From NCBI RefSeq assembly GCF_001975705.1, contig NZ_CP015093.1, forward strand, positions 1,612,001 through 1,676,000: a stretch of DNA of 64,000 bases, in the 5' to 3' direction. The DNA is from Salipiger abyssi. GTDB lineage: Bacteria > Pseudomonadota > Alphaproteobacteria > Rhodobacterales > Rhodobacteraceae. Under the pieces are notes generated by a model. That model was not told the DNA's origin. It searched no databases and saw nothing but the letters and a program-made list of their open reading frames with translations. Position 1 is the stretch's first letter. Each line of letters begins with the position of its first letter. The position numbers and the translations under genes are program-made. Below, in pieces: positions 34,782 to 42,947 of this stretch.

Positions 34782-36002
34782 ATGTCCGCGCCCAAGAAAG
34801 TTGTCCTGGCCTATTCCGGTGGCCTCGATACCTCGATCATCCTGAAATGGCTGCAAACGGAATATGGCTGCGAGGTGGTGACCTTCACCGCCGATCTCGG
34901 CCAGGGGGAGGAGCTCGAGCCCGCCCGCAAGAAGGCCGAGATGCTGGGCGTGTCGGAGATCTATATCGAGGATCTGCGCGAGGAATTCGTGCGCGATTTC
35001 GTCTTCCCGATGTTCCGCGCCAACGCGCTTTACGAGGGGCTCTATCTGCTCGGCACCTCCATCGCCCGCCCGCTGATCTCCAAACGGCTGGTCGAGATCG
35101 CCGCCGCGACCGGCGCCGACGCGGTGGCCCATGGCGCGACGGGCAAGGGCAACGACCAGGTACGGTTCGAACTGGCGGCCTATGCGCTCAACCCCGACAT
35201 CAAGGTGATCGCGCCCTGGCGGCTCTGGGATCTGACCTCGCGCACCAAGCTCATCGACTTCGCCGAGAAAAACCAGATCCCCATCGCCAAGGACAAGCGC
35301 GGCGAGGCGCCCTTCTCGGTCGACGCCAACCTGCTGCACACCTCGTCTGAGGGCAAGGTCTTGGAAAACCCCGCCGAGCAGGCCCCAGATTACGTGCTGC
35401 AACGCACCGTGCCGGTGGAGCAGGCGCCGAACGAGCCCGAATTCATCGAGATCGGGTTCGAGAAAGGCGACGCGGTGTCGATCAACGGCGAGGCCATGTC
35501 GCCCGCAACGATCCTCACCAAGCTCAACGAGCTCGGCGGCAAGCACGGCATCGGCGTGCTGGATCTGGTGGAGAACCGCTTCGTCGGCATGAAATCCCGC
35601 GGCATCTACGAGACGCCCGGCGGCACCGTCCTGCTCGAAGCGCATCGCGGCATCGAACAGATCACGCTCGACAGCGGCGCCGGCCACCTCAAGGATTCGA
35701 TCATGCCGCGCTATGCGGAGCTGATCTATAATGGCTTCTGGTTCTCGCCCGAGCGCGAGATGCTCCAGGCGCTGATCGACAAATCGCAGGAACACGTCAC
35801 CGGCACCGTGCGGCTGAAGCTCTACAAGGGCTCCGCCCGCACCGTCGCCCGCTGGTCGGATCACTCGCTCTATTCCGAGGCACATGTGACCTTCGAGGAA
35901 GACGCCGGCGCCTACGATCAGCAGGACGCCAAGGGCTTCATCCAGCTCAACGCACTGCGTCTGAAGCTGCTGGCCGCGCGGAACCGTCGCCTGAAGGGCT
36001 GA
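34782..36002 (+). CDS. argG: argininosuccinate synthase
   Basis: Condenses citrulline and aspartate to argininosuccinate using ATP. The 406-residue protein starts [20 protein letters not shown], with the ATP pyrophosphatase loop AYSGGLDTS at 10-18, then [13 protein letters not shown] and the closing [12 protein letters not shown]. The ATG at 34782 is chosen from family length; the long upstream open frame is non-coding and lies opposite the membrane gene. Confidence 0.97.
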   Translation: MSAPKKVVLAYSGGLDTSIILKWLQTEYGCEVVTFTADLGQGEELEPARKKAEMLGVSEIYIEDLREEFVRDFVFPMFRANALYEGLYLLGTSIARPLISKRLVEIAAATGADAVAHGATGKGNDQVRFELAAYALNPDIKVIAPWRLWDLTSRTKLIDFAEKNQIPIAKDKRGEAPFSVDANLLHTSSEGKVLENPAEQAPDYVLQRTVPVEQAPNEPEFIEIGFEKGDAVSINGEAMSPATILTKLNELGGKHGIGVLDLVENRFVGMKSRGIYETPGGTVLLEAHRGIEQITLDSGAGHLKDSIMPRYAELIYNGFWFSPEREMLQALIDKSQEHVTGTVRLKLYKGSARTVARWSDHSLYSEAHVTFEEDAGAYDQQDAKGFIQLNALRLKLLAARNRRLKG

Positions 36003-36031
36003 ACCTCCAGCCTTGCGAATGCGTCCCCGTC

Positions 36032-36150
36032 GGATTTGCCTCCGGCGGGGATATTTTTTGCCAATGGAAGAGCCGGGCGCTTTCCCCTGTTTCCATTGGC
36101 TCCAAATATCCCGGGGAGTCCGCGCAACGCGCGGGCGGGGCAGAGCCCCA
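36032..36150. repeat. composite inverted repeat of dispersed element
   Basis: Two arms, 36048-36069 and 36091-36112, match as inverted repeats at 19 of 22 positions: GGGATATTT and GCCAATGGAA against TTCCATTGGC and AAATATCCC. The left side joins the GCCTCCGGCGGGG core found at 6792 and 40503. The right side continues into GTCCGCGC/GCGCGGGC and GGGGC/GCCCC hairpins (36116-36150). This fills the argG-DUF1810 gap and probably terminates argG. Confidence 0.7.
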
Positions 36151-36167
36151 AACTTCCGGAGGCAGAT

Positions 36168-36581
36168 ATGGCAGAGCTACAGGATTTCATCGACGCGCAG
36201 AACCAGCACTGGCCCCAGATCCTCGCCGAGCTGCGCGACGGGCGGAAGGTCACCCACTGGATCTGGTATGTCTTCCCGCAACTGAAGATCCTCGGCCGAT
36301 CGGGCATGGCGCGACATTTCGGCATCTCCGATCTGGAGGAGGCCAGCCGCTATCTCGCCAATCCGGTGCTTGGGGCGCGGTTGCGGGAAACGGCGCGTCT
36401 CCTGCTCGACCATGCGGGCGCCGATCCGGAGGATATTCTGGGGCCCGTCGATGCGCTGAAAGTCCGGTCCTGCATGACATTGTTCGAGGCGGTGCCCGAT
36501 GCGCCAAGTGTGTTCTCGGAGGTTCTTGACAGTCTCTATGCCGGCGCAAGATGTCCCGTCACCCGCGACACGCTGGCATGA
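36168..36581 (+). CDS. DUF1810 family protein
   Basis: 137 residues. THWIWYVFPQLKILGRSGMA is the hallmark of the DUF1810 (calpastatin-like) family, followed by YLANPVLGARLRE and SCMTLFEAV. All known members are short cytosolic proteins of unknown role. The ATG at 36168 follows CCGGAGGCAG. The longer frame upstream runs through the repeat element and is not coding. Confidence 0.88.
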   Translation: MAELQDFIDAQNQHWPQILAELRDGRKVTHWIWYVFPQLKILGRSGMARHFGISDLEEASRYLANPVLGARLRETARLLLDHAGADPEDILGPVDALKVRSCMTLFEAVPDAPSVFSEVLDSLYAGARCPVTRDTLA

Positions 36582-36585
36582 ATGT

Positions 36586-36652
36586 GCCGCCCCCCGCGCA
36601 AGACACGAGGGGCGGCGCGGAGACCGCGGTAAGGGTTGGAAAGACGGTCTCC
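36586..36652. terminator. two hairpins between convergent genes
   Basis: GCCGCCCC (36586) pairs with GGGGCGGC (to 36616), 8 bases perfect, directly after the DUF1810 stop. GGAGACCG (36619-36626) pairs with CGGTCTCC (36645-36652), also perfect. They separate DUF1810 from the convergent secreted-protein gene. T tracts are lacking. Confidence 0.5.
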
Positions 36653-36693
36653 GATACCGCTTACGCGAAACGAGATACTCGCTACGGTAAAGC

Positions 36694-37104
36694 TTATTGC
36701 GCGGTGATCGTCGCCATGACGAGATTGCCATCGACGCGGATCGGGCCGTCTTCCTTGGCGCCCAGCGTATATTCGAAACCGCCGGTGGTCATGCCGCCCT
36801 CTTCGCCGTGGATCATCAGCATGAGCATGTCACCCGGCGCGACCTCTTCGGTCAGGATCGCGGCCACATCCATGGTTTCACCGGCGCGCAGCGGCGCATA
36901 GCCCACCACGGGGCCGGGCTTCATCTCGGCATCGGTGCGGTGCACGACCAGCCAGCCATTCGCAGTCGTGGTCACCTTCTCGGCGCTGACCACGCCATTG
37001 GCGACGCTCTGGTCCATGGCCTCGACCATCGGTGCCATGTGGTCGTCGGCGAAAGCAGCGCTGCCGGTGAGTGCGGCAGCGGTGGCGAGAATAAGGGTCT
37101 TCAT
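36694..37104 (-). CDS. secreted DUF7282-like protein
   Basis: 136 residues. MKTLILATAAALTGSAAFAD is a Sec signal peptide. The mature part has WLVVHRTDAEMKPGPVVGYA, a central LMLMIHGEEGG and a closing DGPIRVDGNLV, the pattern I associate with DUF7282, best known from halophilic archaea. Function is unknown; periplasmic location is inferred. A good AGGAGAGACC site lies before the ATG at 37104. Confidence 0.65.
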   Translation of the reverse strand: MKTLILATAAALTGSAAFADDHMAPMVEAMDQSVANGVVSAEKVTTTANGWLVVHRTDAEMKPGPVVGYAPLRAGETMDVAAILTEEVAPGDMLMLMIHGEEGGMTTGGFEYTLGAKEDGPIRVDGNLVMATITAQ

Positions 37105-37208
37105 AAGGTCTCTCCTGTTGCTCGGTATGCAAGCGGGCAGCCCCTTGCCACCCGCGATACTTGAAGTCACGCAGACCGGAGAAAAAGAGTTTCAGAAAAA
37201 ATTTCTTT

Positions 37209-37925
37209 TTAGATCAATGCACTGTCGCGCATCTTCTCGTAATGCGGCAGCGCTTCGTTTGCCAGGTCCGCCGCCGCGCCGCTCAACTCCGGCAAATCGC
37301 CCTCGGGCCCGGCAAAGCCGGTGGAGCGATGCACGGAGCCATACCAATGCGGCGCCCAGGCCCCATCCTGCGCGTGCCCGCCGGCGGGCCAGGACAGCAT
37401 CGCCGGATCGAAATCCAGCCCGATCGCCTCGCAAAGCGCGCGCAGCTTGCTCTCCGGATCGCGGCGGATATCGGCGCTGTCGATCACATAAGGCGTCAGA
37501 CCCAGCGACAGCACGTAATCGTAAAGCTCCGCCTGCGCTGCAAAACCGATATCGGCTGCGGTGGGATTCTCGTAGCCCTTGGAAAAGCTCGCCACGACCC
37601 GTGCGGGATGGCGCAGCAAGAAAACATGCACGCAGTCTTTCATGAACGCGCGCGGCATGCCGTCGATCATGTGCTGACACATATGCTTGTGATAGACGTG
37701 CGGCCTGCCCTTCGGCATCGGGCCGAGCAGTTGGGCCTGCACCGTCTCGGCGCTTTCGGGACGGCTGGCCATAATCTCCACGGCCATCGGATGCGGCAGG
37801 CCGGTCATGCGCAGATAGGGGCCATAGAACGGCTCATCCACCACATGGAAATCCGCCCGGTTGCCAAAGGCATACATCATCGCGGTGGAGAGATTCCGCG
37901 GCCCCGACCACATGGCGATCCTCAT
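37209..37925 (-). CDS. sulfotransferase-like P-loop protein
   Basis: 238 residues. MRIAMWSGPRNLSTAMMYAF carries the 5'-phosphosulfate-loop-like SGPRNLSTA, and CVHVFLLRHPARVVASFSKG matches the 3'-phosphate-binding region of PAPS-dependent sulfotransferases. The acceptor is unknown. Its ATG overlaps the stop of the aminotransferase gene (ATGA), so the two are translated together; the association is seen often enough in roseobacters to suggest a shared pathway, which is inference. Confidence 0.75.
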   Translation of the reverse strand: MRIAMWSGPRNLSTAMMYAFGNRADFHVVDEPFYGPYLRMTGLPHPMAVEIMASRPESAETVQAQLLGPMPKGRPHVYHKHMCQHMIDGMPRAFMKDCVHVFLLRHPARVVASFSKGYENPTAADIGFAAQAELYDYVLSLGLTPYVIDSADIRRDPESKLRALCEAIGLDFDPAMLSWPAGGHAQDGAWAPHWYGSVHRSTGFAGPEGDLPELSGAAADLANEALPHYEKMRDSALI

Positions 37926-38818
37926 GGGCTCACCAACTCTTTATAGAGCGTGCGAAGCCGCTGCGTCACCGGTCCCATCTCCCCCGTGCCGATCACGCGC
38001 CCGTCGATCTCGCCCACCGGGGTCTGCGCGCCGAAAGTGCCGGTGAGAAAGGCTTCGTCGGCGCCATAGGTATCGACCAGCGAATAGTTGCGCTCATAAA
38101 CCGGGATGTCGTTGGCGCGGCAAAGGTCGATCACCTTCTGCCGGGTGATGCCGTTCATGCAGTAATCGCCGGTCGAGGTCCAAACCTCGCCCTTGCGCAC
38201 GATGAAGAAATTGCAGGCATTGGTGGTGTTCACGAAACCATGCACATCCAGCATCAGCGCCTCGTCCGCGCCCGCCTTTTCGGCGGCGATACAGGCGAGG
38301 ATGCAGTTCAGCTTGGAATGCGAATTGAGCTTCGGATCCTGCGTCATCGGCAGCCCGCGCTGATGTGGCACGGTGGCAAGCCGGATCGGGCGCGGGATCG
38401 ACGGGCTGGAATGCTCCATCAGAATGACCACGGTCGGCCCCTGCACCGAGAGACCCGGATGCTGGAACGGCCGGGTCTTCACCCCGCGCGTCACCATCAG
38501 CCGGCAATGGGCATCGGTGACCATGCCATTGGCCTCTTGCGTCTCTGTTATGGCGGAGATGAGCTCTTCGCGGCTCATGCCGATGTCGAGGTCGATGGCC
38601 AGCGCGGCCTCGAACAGCCGGTCGAAATGTTCGTCGATGAAGGACCAGCGCCCGTTATAGAGCCGCAGCCCCTCCCAAATCCCGTCGCCCAGCATGAAGC
38701 CGGAATCGTAGACCGAAACCAGCGCCTTCGCCTTGGGCTTCAGCGCGCCATTGACCCAGATGAGGATCTCTTCGTTGCGGGCATCTTCCGCCGCCTGATG
38801 TGTCGTGACCTTGTCCAT
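37922..38818 (-). CDS. PLP aminotransferase class IV (BCAT/D-amino-acid type)
   Basis: 298 residues of fold type IV: VSVYDSGFMLGDGIWEGLRL near the N-terminus, the PLP Lys in KLNSHSKLNCIL, and TTNACNFFIV for phosphate binding. It could be a branched-chain aminotransferase, a D-amino-acid aminotransferase or a lyase of the same fold. The N-terminal GDGIWEG rather than GxGVFEG gives no firm choice. Start MDKVTTHQAAEDARNEEILI. Confidence 0.85.
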   Translation of the reverse strand: MDKVTTHQAAEDARNEEILIWVNGALKPKAKALVSVYDSGFMLGDGIWEGLRLYNGRWSFIDEHFDRLFEAALAIDLDIGMSREELISAITETQEANGMVTDAHCRLMVTRGVKTRPFQHPGLSVQGPTVVILMEHSSPSIPRPIRLATVPHQRGLPMTQDPKLNSHSKLNCILACIAAEKAGADEALMLDVHGFVNTTNACNFFIVRKGEVWTSTGDYCMNGITRQKVIDLCRANDIPVYERNYSLVDTYGADEAFLTGTFGAQTPVGEIDGRVIGTGEMGPVTQRLRTLYKELVSP

Positions 38819-38835
38819 GCCCGGCAGGCTAGGAA

Positions 38836-38851
38836 TGTTTCACGGGAAACG
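38836..38851. other. degenerate parS-like palindrome
   Basis: TGTTTCACGGGAAACG differs from the parS consensus at positions 10 and 16. It lies 18 bases upstream of the aminotransferase start, in the divergent gap to msrA, and shares a 14-mer with the copy at 27788. It may equally be an operator. Confidence 0.3.
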
Positions 38852-38949
38852 GAAGGGGTCACGCAGGCTCACCATGCGGTGACATCGCGTTGCAGCGGAT
38901 TGATCGGACAGCCGCCTGGGCGCACCCTCGGTCAAAAGGGAGGTGCGCC

Positions 38950-39597
38950 ATGATCCGCAGCGTTTTTCTATCCGTTCTGATCCTCATCGGCCTGGCCGTG
39001 CAGGCCCACCGCGCCGAGGCTGGCGAGCGCCGCGATATCGTGGTCGCCGGCGGCTGTTTCTGGTGCGTCGAGGCCGATTTCGAGAAAGTGCCCGGGGTGA
39101 TCTCGGCGGTCTCGGGCTATACCGGCGGCGCGCTGAAAAACCCCAGCTACAAGCAGGTGAGCCGCGGCGGCACCGGCCATTACGAGGCGGTCAAGATTAC
39201 CTATGACAGCGCCCGTGTGAACCGCGACCAGCTTTATGCGATGTTCTTCCGTTCGGTCGACCCGACCGATGCCGGCGGGCAGTTCTGCGACCGGGGCGAG
39301 AGCTATCGCACCGCGATTTTCGTCTCTGATCCGGCGGAAAAGGCCGCTGCCGACAAAGCAAAAGCCGAGGCGGAGGCGGCGCTGGGGCAAAGGATCGTCA
39401 CCCCGATCCTGAAGGCGGGCGCGTTCTGGAACGCCGAGGACGATCACCAGGATTACTACAAGGGCGACAATATCGTGCTGACCCGCTTCGGCCCGATCAA
39501 ACAGGCGAAAGCCTACAAGCGCTATCGCGACGCCTGCGGCCGGGACCAGCGGGTGCGTCAGCTCTGGGGCGGCGCGGCGCCCTTTGCCGGCGGCTGA
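38950..39597 (+). CDS. msrA: peptide methionine sulfoxide reductase A, exported
   Basis: 215 residues that repair oxidised methionine. The catalytic motif GGCFWCVEADFEKVPGV is intact, and RGGTGHYEAVKITYD and DDHQDYYKGD are typical. A hydrophobic leader (MIRSVFLSVLILIGLAVQAH) precedes it, so the enzyme is probably periplasmic, unlike cytosolic MsrA. Start chosen at the ATG at 38950 after AGGGAGGTGCG. Convergent with the ribokinase-like gene. Confidence 0.93.
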   Translation: MIRSVFLSVLILIGLAVQAHRAEAGERRDIVVAGGCFWCVEADFEKVPGVISAVSGYTGGALKNPSYKQVSRGGTGHYEAVKITYDSARVNRDQLYAMFFRSVDPTDAGGQFCDRGESYRTAIFVSDPAEKAAADKAKAEAEAALGQRIVTPILKAGAFWNAEDDHQDYYKGDNIVLTRFGPIKQAKAYKRYRDACGRDQRVRQLWGGAAPFAGG

Positions 39598-39612
39598 GGC
39601 TGAGCCTCAGCC
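39592..39612. terminator. palindrome joining two convergent stop codons
   Basis: GGCTGAGGC and GCCTCAGCC form a perfect 9-base stem with loop TGA that contains both the msrA and the ribokinase-like stop codons. The two genes end nine bases apart. It probably separates convergent transcripts. Confidence 0.6.
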
Positions 39613-40485
39613 GAACCGCGCGGCCTGTACCTCTTTCAGATCGGGGATCACATCGGCGGTGCCGTGGCGGGTGACCATCAGCGCGCCCGCGCGGCTCGCC
39701 AGCTCCACCGCCTGGCGCAGCGGCATGCCCCGGTCGAGCCCCGCCAGAAGATAACCGGTAAAGGTATCCCCCGCCCCGGTCGTGTCCACCGGGGTGACCT
39801 TCGGCGTCTCGAACCGCTCCGCCTCCCAGTCATTCGCGGCCAGATGCAACCGCCCGCCGCGTCCGCCTTCGGTCACGATGACGGTCTCCACCCCCATCCC
39901 GGCCAGCCCCAGCCCGGAAGCGGCCTGAAGCTGCTCCATCTCGATGGCGTTCAGCACCAGAATATCGCAAAGCCCGAGAACCGCGCGCGCCGCCTCCGCC
40001 TCGAAGGGTGCGGCCGCATAGGCCACGCGCAGCCCAAGCTCGCGCGCCATCCGCGCCGCCTCGGGCTGCAACAGGGTCTCGTTCTGTATCAGCAGCAGAT
40101 CGCCGGTCTCCGCCTCGGACAGCGCCCGGCCCAGCAGGTCTTGGGGAATGGCATGGTTGGCGCCGTGATGGATGACGATGGAATTCTCGCCCTGCCCGTC
40201 CACGAGAATGATGGCATGGCCCGTCGCCTCATCGACCTCGACGATATGCCGCGTATCCACCCCGTATTCCATGAGCCGCCCGACAGCCCAGGCGCCATCC
40301 GCGCCAACAGCCCCCAGATGCACCACCCGCGCCGCCGCCCGCGCGGCGGCCACGGACATGTTCGCCCCCTTGCCGCCCAAGCCCCGACTCATCGACGCCG
40401 CCGCCAGCGTCTCGCCCGGCACGGGCAGATGCGGCACGGAATAGGACAGGTCGGCATTGATGGACCCGAGATTCCAGATCGTCAT
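39607..40485 (-). CDS. ribokinase/PfkB family sugar kinase
   Basis: 292 residues. The N-terminal GLGGKGANMSVAAARA and C-terminal DTTGAGDTFTGYLLAGL (anion hole and catalytic Asp) are PfkB signatures, most like ribokinase. No sugar transporter is next to it, so the phosphorylated sugar (ribose or another) is not certain. Confidence 0.88.
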   Translation of the reverse strand: MTIWNLGSINADLSYSVPHLPVPGETLAAASMSRGLGGKGANMSVAAARAAARVVHLGAVGADGAWAVGRLMEYGVDTRHIVEVDEATGHAIILVDGQGENSIVIHHGANHAIPQDLLGRALSEAETGDLLLIQNETLLQPEAARMARELGLRVAYAAAPFEAEAARAVLGLCDILVLNAIEMEQLQAASGLGLAGMGVETVIVTEGGRGGRLHLAANDWEAERFETPKVTPVDTTGAGDTFTGYLLAGLDRGMPLRQAVELASRAGALMVTRHGTADVIPDLKEVQAARFG

Positions 40486-40502
40486 GCGCCCTGCCCTTTC
40501 AT

Positions 40503-40534
40503 CTTTCCGAAAATACCTCCCGCCGGAGGCATCC
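40503..40534. repeat. dispersed Rhodobacteraceae element, copy 3
   Basis: CTTTCCGAAAATACCTCCCG then CCGGAGGCATCC, close to the copy at 6792-6821 and in the same orientation. It fills the gap between the maeB stop and the ribokinase-like start. Confidence 0.65.
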
Positions 40535-40557
40535 GCCCCCGGCCCGAGGCGCCACCG

Positions 40558-42813
40558 TCAGCCCACTTTGCAGGCCGCCAGCACCGCCATATTGAGGATA
40601 TCGTTCGCGGTCATATTGGTCGAGCAGATCTGGATCGACTTGTCGACGCCCGCGAGGATCGGACCAATCACCGTGGCGCCCGCCATCTCCTGCATCAGCT
40701 TGACCGAGATCGAGGCCGAGTGCCGCGCCGGCACCACGAGGATATTCGCCGGTCCGGAGAGGCGCTGGAACGGATAGGCCTCCTGCGCCTTCGGGTTCAG
40801 CGCCACATCGACGGTCATCTCGCCTTCGTATTCGAAATCCACCCCGCGCGCGTCCAGCACCTGCGGCGCCAGATGCATCTTCTGCGCCCGTTCCGACACC
40901 GGATAGCCGAAGGTCGAGAAGGAGACGAAGGCCACGCGCGGCTCCATCCCCAGATGCCGCGCCACACCCGCCGCGCGTTCGGCGATATTGGCAAGGTCGT
41001 TCTCCACCGGCCATTCATGCACCAGCGTGTCGGAGATCAGCACGATCCGCCCGTTGAGCAGCAGCGCCGTGACCCCCACCGCGCCGTGATGCGCGTCGGC
41101 GTCGAAGACATGGTTGATCAGCTCCATCACATGCGCCGATTTCCGCGTTGCGCCGGTGATCAGCCCGTCGCCATGGCCATGCGCCAGCATCAGCGAGGCA
41201 AAGACATGCCGGTCGCGGGCCGCCAGCCGGTGGATGTCCTGCCGGTCGTGACCCTTGCGCTGCAACCGCTCGTAGAGGAACCCCTTATAGGTCTCCAGAT
41301 GCCGCGTATTGGCGGCGTTCACCACCTCCAGCTCGCGCACCGCATCGCCAAGACCCGATTCCTCGAGCTTCTTGCGCACATCGTCCTCGCGCCCGACCAC
41401 CAGCGCCTTGCCCAGCCCGTTGCGCTGATACATGACGGCGGCACGCAGCACGCGCGGGTCGTCGCCCTCGGCAAAGATCATCCTTGCCTGCGCCTGACGC
41501 GCCCGGTTGTTGATGCTGCGCAGGATCGGCGCGGTGGAATCCATCCGGCCCTTGAGCGTTTCGCGATAGGCCTCCATGTCGACGATGGGCCGCCGCGCGG
41601 CGCCGGTCGCCATCCCCGCCTTGGCCACGGCGGGCGGGATGCGGTGGATCAGGCGCGGATCGAAGGGCGTGGGGATGATGTAATCGCGCCCGAAGCTGAG
41701 CTGCTTGCCATAGGCCAGCCCCACCTCGTCGGGCACGTCCTCGCGTGCGATCTCGGCCAGTGCCTCGGCACAGGCGATCTTCATCTCGTCATTGATCGCG
41801 CGGGCGTGGATATCGAGGGCACCCCGGAACAGATAGGGAAAGCCCAGAACGTTGTTGACCTGGTTGGGGTAGTCCGAACGGCCGGTGGCGACGATCGCGT
41901 CGGGGCGCACCTGATGGGCCTCTTCCGGCGTGATCTCGGGATCGGGGTTCGCCATGGCAAAGATCACCGGGTTCTCGGCCATGCTGGCCACCATGTCCTG
42001 GGTCACCGCGCCCTTGGCCGAAACGCCGAGGAATACATCCGCGCCCTTCATCGCCTCTTCCAGCGTGCGCAAGTCGGTGGCGGCGGCATGGGCCGATTTC
42101 CACTGGTTCATGCCCTCGGTGCGACCCTGATAGATCACGCCCTTGGTGTCGCACATGATGCAATTGTCGTGCTTGGCGCCCATCGCCTTGACCAGCTCAA
42201 GGCAAGCGATCCCCGCCGCGCCGGCACCGTTCAGCACGATGCGGCAATCCTCGATCTTCTTGTCCGAGAGATGCAGCGCGTTGATCAGACCGGCGGCACA
42301 GATCACCGCCGTGCCGTGCTGGTCGTCATGGAAGACCGGAATATCCATCTCTTCCTTCAGGCGCTGCTCGATGATGAAGCATTCCGGCGCCTTGATGTCC
42401 TCAAGGTTGATGCCGCCGAAGGTCGGCCCCATCAGCCGCACGGCCTGGATGAATTCTTCCGGATCCTCGGTGTCGAGCTCGATGTCGATGGAGTTCACAT
42501 CGGCGAAACGCTTGAAGAGCACGGATTTGCCCTCCATCACCGGTTTGCTCCCGAGCGCGCCGAGATTGCCGAGCCCCAGCACCGCCGTGCCGTTGGAGAT
42601 CACCGCGACGAGGTTGCCCTTGTTGGTGTAATCATAAGCCAGCTCGGGGTTTTCGGCGATTTCCTCGCAGGGCACGGCAACGCCGGGCGAATAGGCCAGC
42701 GACAGGTCGCGCTGCGTGGTCATCGGAACCGTGGCCTGCACTTCCCACTTGCCTGGGACGGGTTCGAGATGGAAGGCCAGCGCCTCCTCCCGGGTGATTT
42801 TCATCTTGGCCAT
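40558..42813 (-). CDS. maeB: NADP-dependent malic enzyme, MaeB type
   Basis: 751 residues, the usual size of the MaeB fusion: an N-terminal malic enzyme (residues to about 420; YTNKGNLVAVISNGTAVLGL, and a GAGAAGIACLELVKAMGA dinucleotide site) and a C-terminal phosphotransacetylase-like domain (from about 440), which is regulatory rather than catalytic in known members. Converts malate to pyruvate and CO2. I start at MAKMKITREEALAFHLEPVP; the extra upstream frame reads into the mutS promoter region. Confidence 0.95.
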   Translation of the reverse strand: MAKMKITREEALAFHLEPVPGKWEVQATVPMTTQRDLSLAYSPGVAVPCEEIAENPELAYDYTNKGNLVAVISNGTAVLGLGNLGALGSKPVMEGKSVLFKRFADVNSIDIELDTEDPEEFIQAVRLMGPTFGGINLEDIKAPECFIIEQRLKEEMDIPVFHDDQHGTAVICAAGLINALHLSDKKIEDCRIVLNGAGAAGIACLELVKAMGAKHDNCIMCDTKGVIYQGRTEGMNQWKSAHAAATDLRTLEEAMKGADVFLGVSAKGAVTQDMVASMAENPVIFAMANPDPEITPEEAHQVRPDAIVATGRSDYPNQVNNVLGFPYLFRGALDIHARAINDEMKIACAEALAEIAREDVPDEVGLAYGKQLSFGRDYIIPTPFDPRLIHRIPPAVAKAGMATGAARRPIVDMEAYRETLKGRMDSTAPILRSINNRARQAQARMIFAEGDDPRVLRAAVMYQRNGLGKALVVGREDDVRKKLEESGLGDAVRELEVVNAANTRHLETYKGFLYERLQRKGHDRQDIHRLAARDRHVFASLMLAHGHGDGLITGATRKSAHVMELINHVFDADAHHGAVGVTALLLNGRIVLISDTLVHEWPVENDLANIAERAAGVARHLGMEPRVAFVSFSTFGYPVSERAQKMHLAPQVLDARGVDFEYEGEMTVDVALNPKAQEAYPFQRLSGPANILVVPARHSASISVKLMQEMAGATVIGPILAGVDKSIQICSTNMTANDILNMAVLAACKVG

Positions 42814-42947
42814 GGCGCAACACTCCTCCGCTTCGGCGAAGTTGCTCTTAGCGCAGCGGAAAGCCCGGCTCAACCGCGCGGTTTTCGCCTTTCGCCCCGG
42901 GCGCGGGCTTTGTTATGTCAGACCGAACAGGCATTCCGGGGGCAAGC

